DNA from: Rickettsia sp.
GTDB lineage: Bacteria; Pseudomonadota; Alphaproteobacteria; Rickettsiales; Rickettsiaceae
Assembly: GCA_023269695.1 (NCBI GenBank)
Contig: JAHFPS010000005.1
Coordinates: forward strand, 1-53,646
Direction of reading: 5' to 3'
DNA: 53,646 bases
Shown here: piece after piece, positions 47,102 through 53,646 of the stretch
How positions within the stretch are numbered: the stretch's first letter is position 1
Layout of the letters: each line of letters opens with the position of its first letter
Program-made: the position numbers and the translations under genes
Notes under the pieces: model-generated
What the model saw: only the letters and a program-made list of their open reading frames with translations
What the model was told of the DNA's origin: nothing
Databases searched by the model: none

Positions 47102-49054
47102 TTAGTAAAAACTTTTAGGATCTATATCTATTTTTAAATGACAAAAAGAAGGGATTTTGATTAAACTTAACCATATTTGTAAAAATTTCTGTAGATTAAA
47201 TTTCCTATCTACTATGATTAGGATACGATAGCGAAAATTTCCTGCTAATTTAGACATTAATGCACTGGATGGTCCGAGTATTCGTGCTGAACTTTTTGGG
47301 GCAATTGCAACTAGATTTTTCGATATTTCAAATACTTTATGCTCATTTTTTCCAGATAAAATTATCGATGCCATTTTGGTAAAAGGTGGCATATTCTCTG
47401 CTTGTCTTGTTTTAAGCTCATATTGTAAAAACTGATCTCCTCCATTTTTTATATAGCTAAATATAGCATTATCTGGATAATAAGTTTGCATTAATACTAT
47501 ACCTTTTTTATCTTCTCTTCCTGCCCTACCTCCAACTTGATGAAGTAATTGGTAATTACGTTCACTTGATCTCAAATCTCCACTACCAACGGTTCCAAGA
47601 TCAGCATCAATAACACCTACCAAGGTAAGATTGGGAAAGTGATAACCTTTAGTAATCATCTGAGTACCAATCAAAATATCAATCTCTAAATGTTCCATCT
47701 TATGTAGTAATTCATGAATCATTTTAGGTTTCTGAGCATAGTCTTTGCTAATTACGGCAATTTTACTATCAGGAAAAAGCCCCCTAGTTTCTTCTTCAAT
47801 TCTTTCAATTCCAGGACCACAGATAGTTAAAGAATCTTTTTCCAAACAATCTGGACAAACAATATGAATCCTACTCTGGTAGCCACAATGGTGACATTCA
47901 AGTTTTTTACTAGATTTATGTACCACTAACCAAGCAGAACAAGAATTGCAAGTAAAACGATAACCACAAAGCTTGCATAGCATTAATGGGGCATACCCCC
48001 TGCGATTTAAAAATAATAGCACTTGCTCTTTGCTTGCCAGCTTTTCGCCAATTAACGCTATTAACTTTGTAGATAAGTAAGAATTTTTCGGTAATTTCTC
48101 CTTCTTCATATCTATTATTTGAATTTCTGGTAAAGTTGCTTCCTGATAACGACTTGACAATTCAATTAATTGATATTTACCTATATTTACATTATAAATC
48201 GTTTCAATAGATGGGGTAGCTGAGCATAATACTATTTTTGTTGTAGATAGGCTTCCTCGTAGTATTGCTACGTCACGAGCATTGTATAATATACCTTCAT
48301 CTTGCTTATAAGAATTATCATGCTCTTCATCAATAATAATTAATCCAAGACTATGATATGGTAGAAATAAACTACTTCTAGCACCAATTATAACTTTGGT
48401 TTCATTATTCAGTAAACCTCTTAAAATCATCTTTTTTTGAGCTTTAGTGACCGTAGAGTTCCATATTACTGGATGAAAACCAAAGCGTTCTGTAAAACGA
48501 TTTATAATTTGTTGACTTAAAGCAATTTCTGGTAACATTATCAATGTTTGCTTACCTTGCCTTAAATATTCAGCTAATAAATGAAAATATATTTCTGTTT
48601 TACCTGATCCAGTTACTCCCTTGATAATTGATGGTTTATTCGATTGATTTAATAGAAAAAGTGCCTTTTGTTGTTCTATTGAGAGAGATGGTAGAGTAAA
48701 ATCTTTATTTAACTCTTGATGTTTTATTTTTATAGGTTGTTCAGCAATGTCAATTGGCAAAACCAACTTGGCAACTGAACCAAGTTCCACCATATAATAA
48801 TTAGCAGCCCATTTAATTAGTGATAATATTTCCTGATTAAGCCTAAATTCAAGTGGTACTTTCTGTTTAATAGACTTGATTTTGTTAGATTTCTCTGAAA
48901 TATCAACATCTAATTGCCAAACTATACCTGTCAATTCCTTATTTCTAAAAGGAACTACTACTAAATCCCCTATAGCTAATTCTAGTTCATTTGGAATTAA
49001 ATAATCCAATGGAAAAAGATTAGCTAGTGGCAGTAATATTTTAGCAACTTGCAT
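47102..49054 (-). CDS. priA: Primosomal protein N' (replication restart helicase)
   Basis: PriA is a 3'-5' DNA helicase that recognises stalled forks and reloads the replisome. The N-terminal DNA-binding part leads to the helicase with Walker [16 protein letters not shown] (about residue 144), DEEHD motif II, and [10 protein letters not shown]. The zinc-binding insert has [13 protein letters not shown] and CHHCGYQ ... [26 protein letters not shown] and HQVGGRAGR complete the motifs. At 650 residues it is slightly short but complete. Confidence 0.95.
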   Translation of the reverse strand: MQVAKILLPLANLFPLDYLIPNELELAIGDLVVVPFRNKELTGIVWQLDVDISEKSNKIKSIKQKVPLEFRLNQEILSLIKWAANYYMVELGSVAKLVLPIDIAEQPIKIKHQELNKDFTLPSLSIEQQKALFLLNQSNKPSIIKGVTGSGKTEIYFHLLAEYLRQGKQTLIMLPEIALSQQIINRFTERFGFHPVIWNSTVTKAQKKMILRGLLNNETKVIIGARSSLFLPYHSLGLIIIDEEHDNSYKQDEGILYNARDVAILRGSLSTTKIVLCSATPSIETIYNVNIGKYQLIELSSRYQEATLPEIQIIDMKKEKLPKNSYLSTKLIALIGEKLASKEQVLLFLNRRGYAPLMLCKLCGYRFTCNSCSAWLVVHKSSKKLECHHCGYQSRIHIVCPDCLEKDSLTICGPGIERIEEETRGLFPDSKIAVISKDYAQKPKMIHELLHKMEHLEIDILIGTQMITKGYHFPNLTLVGVIDADLGTVGSGDLRSSERNYQLLHQVGGRAGREDKKGIVLMQTYYPDNAIFSYIKNGGDQFLQYELKTRQAENMPPFTKMASIILSGKNEHKVFEISKNLVAIAPKSSARILGPSSALMSKLAGNFRYRILIIVDRKFNLQKFLQIWLSLIKIPSFCHLKIDIDPKSFY

Positions 49055-49219
49055 TAAAGTTCATTATCGTACCATTTTATCATATTAACTATACACTAAT
49101 TTTTCGATGCACTAACCAATAAAAATATTATATTAGTCATCTCTGATAGTCTCCTTGTAATAAACTTTGTATAATTTACTTAGAGTTACCTGATTAAAGA
49201 TAGGACGATTTATAATAAT

Positions 49220-49558
49220 TTAATCAAAATCAGCCATGATATTTTTTTTAGCATAATGTGCGAAGCACTTTCGTATTTGATTCCTATTAACTCTTTCTTC
49301 GGAAAGAGGAGGTAAGTTGTTTAGTCCAAAGAAATTGACATCTATAATCTCATCCTTTGAATATTCATTTTGGCAACCATTTATTTCACATAAAAAAAAT
49401 ATTTTATAAACGTGTGGCCATTTTATGATATCGTTATTTTTTCTTTTATCAAAAATCCCAATTAATTTTAACACAATACTATCAAAACCCGTTTCATCTT
49501 TTATTTCTTTTATTATATTTTCAGATGGTGAAAGATTTACATTAGCTTATAGCCTAAA
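49220..49558 (-). pseudogene. Nudix hydrolase, 5'-truncated remnant
   Basis: The only open start is at 49474 (84 residues), but the same frame is coding-like further upstream, with ANVNLSPSENIIKEIKDETG before it, up to a TAA near 49547. That stretch is a Nudix box (KEIKDETGF resembles RE-U-x-EE-x-G-U). The downstream part, KWPHVYKIFFLCEI ... FFGLNNLPPLSEERV, fits the C-terminus of ADP-ribose-pyrophosphatase-like Nudix proteins. The N-terminal half with the Gly of the box is missing, so it is a remnant. Confidence 0.75.
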
Positions 49559-49582
49559 TCATAATAAGTAATTGCATTAAAA

Positions 49583-50020
49583 TTAATCAAATGGTTTAAC
49601 AATTACCATAACAACAGCTGTTATCATAAATAATGCTGGGACTTCATTGATAATACGATAAAATTTCTCAGAATGATTATTTTTGCCATTAACAAAATCT
49701 TTTCGCCATCTAGCTAATAGGCCATGAAAAATAGTTATACCTAAAACTGCTGTCATTTTTATATAAAACCATGTTCCTAAAGCTACTAGCCCATATATAT
49801 AACTATTGATTATACCTAAAGTATAAGTACTTACCATAGCAGGATTCATAATTATTCTAAGTAACTTACTTTCCATTAACTGAAACATCTTATCAGTTTC
49901 ACTACCTACTATAACTTTAGAATGATAAACGTATAATCTTGGTAAGTATAATAGACCTACCATCCAAGAAATTGCTGATATAAGATGAAATGCTTTAAAC
50001 CATAAATAATAACTAGCCAT
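49583..50020 (-). CDS. hemJ: Protoporphyrinogen oxidase HemJ
   Basis: HemJ is the membrane-bound protoporphyrinogen IX oxidase of many alphaproteobacteria. The 145 residues have four hydrophobic helices. The family start, YYLWFKAFHLISAISWMVGLLYLPRLYVYH, contains the conserved His and Trp. It follows hemH and hemE on the same strand, the order of use in the last part of haem synthesis being hemE, hemJ, hemH. Confidence 0.93.
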   Translation of the reverse strand: MASYYLWFKAFHLISAISWMVGLLYLPRLYVYHSKVIVGSETDKMFQLMESKLLRIIMNPAMVSTYTLGIINSYIYGLVALGTWFYIKMTAVLGITIFHGLLARWRKDFVNGKNNHSEKFYRIINEVPALFMITAVVMVIVKPFD

Positions 50021-50040
50021 TAATATTACCTCATATTGAC

Positions 50041-51132
50041 TTAATTTTTTAAATTACAAGGACACATAGTAAAATTATCAGGACATATTTTCTTGTTAAT
50101 TGAACTACATATCAAATTTTTTGTTTCTTCACCACAACCAACTAAATTTGATATCATTTTAGTTAGACTATTAATAAATAATTTATTTACTCCAAGAGCA
50201 GGAGTTCTAATATATTCTATTTTGTATTTATCAGCAATTTTTCTATATTCAATGTCTAATTCTACCAATGTTTCAACATGCTCTGATACAAATGCTATTG
50301 GAACTATTATAAGAGATTTATTTTCTTTACCTGCTATCTCAATTTCATCCTCTGTATTAGGTCTTAACCACTCTACTGGACCAACACGACTTTGATAAGT
50401 TATCTTATAATCTAAATTATCTATATTGAGATTAGACACTAAATCTTCCACTGTTCTTTCAATCTGCCACTGATAAGGATCTCCTGCTTTTATTATTTTT
50501 GTAGGCAACCCATGAGCTGAAAATAATATACGAAAAATATCTTTATTTTTCAACTTTTTTAATGACTGTTTTATTAATAATAAGTGAGCTTTAATAAATT
50601 GGTCATCAATAGGATAACAACAAATGGCTTTAATTGGTATATTTGAATTTGAATATCTATTTTTATGGAAGAAAGATATAAAGTCTTTGATTGAAGATCC
50701 AGTAGTAGTACTAGAAAATTGCGGGTATAATGGTAATAATATTATCTCTGAAGGGTCATAATCACTTATTCTTTTTACTGTTTCTTCGGAATTAGGATAA
50801 AAATGACGCATTGCTATAAATATCTTAAAGTTTTCATTTAGAATTTGTTTTAATTTTTCCTTGATAGCAAATTTTTGAGATTCTGTTTCCTGTAAAATAG
50901 GAGACTTATTACCTATCAGAGAATATATTTTCTGAGATTTTTTCTCTCTAATAATTGATATTATCTTAGCAAGAATAAATCTTAAAGGATTTGGTAGGTT
51001 AATAATTGCTTTATCATAAAATAAGTTAAACAAAAACTGTTTAACTGAGCTTAAGTTATTTGGTCCACCAAGATTAAAAAGCACGATAGCTATCTTTTTT
51101 TGAGAGATTTTAATATCTAAATTTTCTAACAT
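50041..51132 (-). CDS. hemH: Ferrochelatase
   Basis: HemH inserts Fe(II) into protoporphyrin IX. Conserved blocks are [38 protein letters not shown], and the active-site [21 protein letters not shown] with the metal-handling His. A later [13 protein letters not shown] and [18 protein letters not shown] are typical. The C-terminal end has a Cys group ([10 protein letters not shown]), possibly a cluster-type site, though this is only a guess. It overlaps hemE by 23 bp. Confidence 0.95.
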   Translation of the reverse strand: MLENLDIKISQKKIAIVLFNLGGPNNLSSVKQFLFNLFYDKAIINLPNPLRFILAKIISIIREKKSQKIYSLIGNKSPILQETESQKFAIKEKLKQILNENFKIFIAMRHFYPNSEETVKRISDYDPSEIILLPLYPQFSSTTTGSSIKDFISFFHKNRYSNSNIPIKAICCYPIDDQFIKAHLLLIKQSLKKLKNKDIFRILFSAHGLPTKIIKAGDPYQWQIERTVEDLVSNLNIDNLDYKITYQSRVGPVEWLRPNTEDEIEIAGKENKSLIIVPIAFVSEHVETLVELDIEYRKIADKYKIEYIRTPALGVNKLFINSLTKMISNLVGCGEETKNLICSSINKKICPDNFTMCPCNLKN

Positions 51133-52156
51133 AATTAACTAAAAATTCAACATTATCAACTGGTGTATTTGGTAAAACACCATGTCCAAGATTAAATATA
51201 AATTTTCCTTCTTTAAAATTTGAAATTATTTTATTTACTTTTTCTGCGATAATTTCTTTATTGGTAAGCAATATAAACGGGTCTAGATTGCCTTGCACAA
51301 CAACTTTTTCATTCCATAATTTCATAGCACCAACCGGTACAAATTGATCTACTCCAATAACATCCACTCCAGTATTATTAATATATTTTTCATATAAAAG
51401 CCCTGATCCCCTTGGAAAACCTATAATAGGCAAATACGGAAACTGTTCTTTTAAAGCTACTACTATTTTTTTTGTCGGTTGTATAACAAACTGGTCATAC
51501 TCTATTTCTTCTAATATTCCTGCCCATGAATCAAATAATTGTACTAAATCTGCTCCAGCTTTTACTTGCCCTATTAAGTGAATAATAGTCTTCTCAGTAA
51601 TAAAGTCTAGTAGTTCTTGTGCTAAATTATTATTTTCATAAATAAATTTTTTACTTGTCTCAAAACTTTGTTTACCTCTCCCTTCAAGCATATAAGTCAT
51701 TACCGTCCATGGACTGCCGACAAAACCTATTAGTGCAGTATCAACTGGTAAATTTGCTTTAGTTTTATTAATTATTTCATAAACTATATTTAGTTTTTCA
51801 CTTGAATTTCCTTTAAAATATTTAAAATCCTTTTTTGATTGAAATTTACGTAATATTGGCCCGATATTCTCTTCAAATTTTACATCCCAGCCAAGTGCAT
51901 CAGGTAAAACCAGAATATCAGAAAAAATTATAGCAGCATCAAAATTATATCTCCTTATTGGTTGTAAAGTCACTTCTACAGCCTTGTTAACATCATAACA
52001 TAAATCTAGAAAACCACTAACAGTTTTTCTTATTTTTTGATATTCAGGTAAATATCTGCCAGCTTGACGCATTAACCAAATTGGTACAAGATAATTATTT
52101 TCAAAGTTATCATTCTTTTTGAAATTCTGTAAAACTTGCTTCATAAAATAATCCAT
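51110..52156 (-). CDS. hemE: Uroporphyrinogen decarboxylase
   Basis: HemE removes four carboxyl groups of uroporphyrinogen III to give coproporphyrinogen III. The N-terminal [17 protein letters not shown], the block [16 protein letters not shown], and [16 protein letters not shown] are signature motifs. The first four residues are unusual; an ATG at 52144 (MKQVLQNF) may be the real start. It reads away from the probable origin, as in R. prowazekii. Confidence 0.96.
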   Translation of the reverse strand: MDYFMKQVLQNFKKNDNFENNYLVPIWLMRQAGRYLPEYQKIRKTVSGFLDLCYDVNKAVEVTLQPIRRYNFDAAIIFSDILVLPDALGWDVKFEENIGPILRKFQSKKDFKYFKGNSSEKLNIVYEIINKTKANLPVDTALIGFVGSPWTVMTYMLEGRGKQSFETSKKFIYENNNLAQELLDFITEKTIIHLIGQVKAGADLVQLFDSWAGILEEIEYDQFVIQPTKKIVVALKEQFPYLPIIGFPRGSGLLYEKYINNTGVDVIGVDQFVPVGAMKLWNEKVVVQGNLDPFILLTNKEIIAEKVNKIISNFKEGKFIFNLGHGVLPNTPVDNVEFLVNYVRKFRY

Positions 52157-52159
52157 ATT

Positions 52160-52535
52160 AATCTAATATATTATATAGTATTTTTTTTAGTTGATGTATA
52201 GGCTGTTAATATGTAGATATATTATATAAACACCTAGTTATACACATTTTATTATTATTGGATTACTAATAATATATATTGATTGTAATAGTTATTCACA
52301 TTACTTATTGAATTATTTTTTTTGTGGATAATTATAGTAATATATGTGGTTAAAATGAGGAAACGTGAGAGATATTGGATATCTAGCATTTTACACACAA
52401 AATTATCCACAAAATTATTCTTTAAATTTTATAGGTTATTTTTCTCTATATATGTGATATATATAACTAATTTCTGGTTATTTTTAATATAGCTATTGAA
52501 GTATGAATAAAAAATTATCCACAAAGACTAATAAA
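52160..52535. other. Probable chromosomal replication origin oriC
   Basis: The gap between hemE and ppsR is very AT-rich and has no gene. It holds three perfect DnaA boxes TTATCCACA: 52323-52331 (reverse strand), 52403-52411 and 52515-52523. Two single-mismatch boxes are TTATACACA at 52238-52246 and TTATTCACA at 52292-52300; a weaker one is at 52391. The left part (52160-52260) is the likely unwinding region. In R. prowazekii the origin lies at this very place, between hemE and the first gene. I saw no perfect CtrA site (TTAA-N7-TTAA). Confidence 0.85.
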
Positions 52536-52537
52536 TT

Positions 52538-53359
52538 ATGAGTAAGTTGATTATTCACTTGGTTTCAGACTCTTCAGTGCAAACTGTTAAGCATGTAGCT
52601 CATACTGCTTTGTTACAATTTAGCAAAATCGAGTCAAAATTATATCACTGGCCAATGTTGAGAAATACAGAATTATTAAGTGAGGTTTTGAAGAAAATTG
52701 AGATGAAGCCAGGCTTGGTATTATACACTATTTTAGATCATGCACTAAGAAGAAAATTAACCAAATTTTGTTATGATTTAGAAATTCCTTGTATTTCTGT
52801 TGTAGGTAAAATTGTAGAAGAAATTTCAGTTTTTTTAGGGATAGAAACAGAAGGAAATTTAGTTTATGATTATAAATTTGATGAAGGTTATTTTGATAAG
52901 ATTCACGCTATTGATTATACATTTAGACATGATGATGGTCAGATGATTAATGAGTTAGATGAAGCTGATATTATCCTGGTTGGTCCTTCTAGAACGTCAA
53001 AAACCCCAACTTCTGTATATTTAGCATATAATGGATTTAAAACGGCAAATATACCTTATATACATGGTTATCCATTTTTAGATCTTTTAGGCAATGTGAA
53101 AAAACAACTTATAATTGGTCTAGTTATTGATCCAGCTAGGCTGATTGAGATAAGAGAAACTAGAATGCATTCTTTACAGATAAATGATAATACCAGCTAT
53201 ACTGATTTTAAAATAGTTCAGGAAGAATGTATGCAAGTAAAACAAATTTGTGAACAACAAGGATGGTCAATAATTGATGTTTCAAGAAGATCCATAGAAG
53301 AAACTGCTTCTGTGATTATGAAGCTTTATTATGACCGCAATAAGCCCAGGGCGATTTAA
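52538..53359 (+). CDS. ppsR: Pyruvate, phosphate dikinase regulatory protein
   Basis: This DUF299-family bifunctional kinase/pyrophosphorylase phosphorylates a Thr in pyruvate phosphate dikinase with ADP and removes it with phosphate, switching that enzyme off and on. The P-loop-like motif is [16 protein letters not shown] (about residues 151-166). The N-terminal [17 protein letters not shown] is typical. The length (273) is normal. The last codons and the stop lie in the end of a repeat element (53347 onward), so the true C-terminus may have been replaced by PRAI. It is the first gene after the origin. Confidence 0.93.
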   Translation: MSKLIIHLVSDSSVQTVKHVAHTALLQFSKIESKLYHWPMLRNTELLSEVLKKIEMKPGLVLYTILDHALRRKLTKFCYDLEIPCISVVGKIVEEISVFLGIETEGNLVYDYKFDEGYFDKIHAIDYTFRHDDGQMINELDEADIILVGPSRTSKTPTSVYLAYNGFKTANIPYIHGYPFLDLLGNVKKQLIIGLVIDPARLIEIRETRMHSLQINDNTSYTDFKIVQEECMQVKQICEQQGWSIIDVSRRSIEETASVIMKLYYDRNKPRAI

Positions 53360-53527
53360 AAATCACAACTAATGATATAAAATACTAGGTTATAGAAACG
53401 AATAGCCGTCATCGTGAGCCACGAAGCAGAGTACCCTACATTTTTTATTATTATAGTAAAATAGCAAAATTATACCAGACACAAAGGTCATTGCGAGCAG
53501 TAGCATCGCTGCGATGAAGCAATTGTA
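53347..53527. repeat. Partial MITE-like element and family-B repeat, interrupted by an IS
   Basis: 53347-53425 is an inverted copy of the right part of the element at 44112-44346 (AGGGCGATTTAAAAATCACA, then the ATAGAAACGAATAGCCGTCAT line). It changes to a different family-B piece (GTCATTGCGAGCAGTAGCATCGC then GATGAAGCAATTG at 53489-53525), which is cut by the IS at about 53528. Its beginning overlaps the 3' end of ppsR. Confidence 0.8.
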
Positions 53528-53646
53528 AGAGCTTGTCCGCAAACTAAAATTAAGGTATGATAGAGGTGAATAAAGTATTATTAGCAAGAAGTATAAAAGA
53601 ATGAGCAGAAAAAATTATCCAACAGATTTAACAGATGAAGAATGGT
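53528..53646 (+). mobile_element. Insertion sequence, 5' end, cut by window edge
   Basis: From 53528 the sequence is the reverse complement of 1-116, beginning AGAGCTTGTCCGCAAACT. It runs to the start of the transposase. A second copy of one IS thus lies at each window end in opposite orientation, both pointing outward. Confidence 0.85.
53601..53646 (+). CDS. IS5-family transposase, N-terminal fragment (partial)
   Basis: Fifteen residues are visible (MSRKNYPTDLTDEEW), the same as at 1-43 with one more codon, Trp. This Trp completes the DEEW motif of IS5-family transposases. The coding sequence leaves the window. Confidence 0.75.
   Translation, partial: MSRKNYPTDLTDEEW

Noticed and set aside
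53390-53587. 65-residue minus-strand frame
   Set aside because: It is made of repeat and IS terminal sequence.

Overview
The window is a low-GC rickettsial chromosome segment, most likely from the genus Rickettsia or a close sister in Rickettsiaceae. The main reasons are the order hemJ-hemH-hemE, then an origin-like gap, then ppsR (the gene order around the Rickettsia prowazekii origin), a giant OmpB-like autotransporter, tlyC, chpT, a DUF2706-type lipoprotein, and many palindromic elements between and inside genes. The identification is inference from gene content; no 16S rRNA is present and I saw no tRNA or rRNA gene.

Layout. 1-1.8 kb is a degraded accessory patch: the edge of an IS5-type element, a Phd antitoxin with a broken PIN toxin, and an IS4 transposase remnant. 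1.9-8.4 kb holds ybiT, tlyC, ybeY, dusB, a 602-residue protein with a complete Ulp1-type cysteine protease triad behind a glycosyltransferase-like region, and iscX. 8.7-19.6 kb holds dnaE (with a palindromic element read in frame), ugd, an AsmA-like protein, an L,D-transpeptidase-like protein, a TatB-like protein and ettA. 19.7-21 kb is a compact restriction-modification pair. 21.2-26.3 kb is tal, parB, parA, rsmG, mnmG and ndk, with a parS-like site inside rsmG. 26.4-29 kb is an organophosphate transporter, a small lipoprotein and comF. 29-37 kb is an ompB-type autotransporter cut by an in-frame amber codon early in its beta-barrel. 37-47 kb holds rplU-rpmA, lysC, pgpA, chpT, sdhA/sdhD/sdhC, mltG, cyaY and a TagF-like glycerophosphotransferase. 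47-53.4 kb holds priA, a Nudix remnant, hemJ-hemH-hemE, the probable oriC and ppsR.

Much of the DNA between genes is repeat. Short palindromes fitting ATTCCC-N8-GGGAAT, and a second family (GTCATTGCGAG ... GAAGCAATCC), sit inside larger MITE-like elements that have their own terminal inverted repeats. Several of these elements supply the stop codon of the neighbouring gene (sdhC, sdhD, ppsR). The two ends of the window are inverted copies of one insertion sequence, so the contig probably stops where assembly met that repeat.

The genes point to an obligate intracellular life: haem synthesis, the TCA cycle, cell-wall remodelling, import of phosphorylated metabolites, a CtrA-pathway phosphotransferase, and secreted or surface proteins (OmpB, the Ulp1-like protein) that may act on the host.
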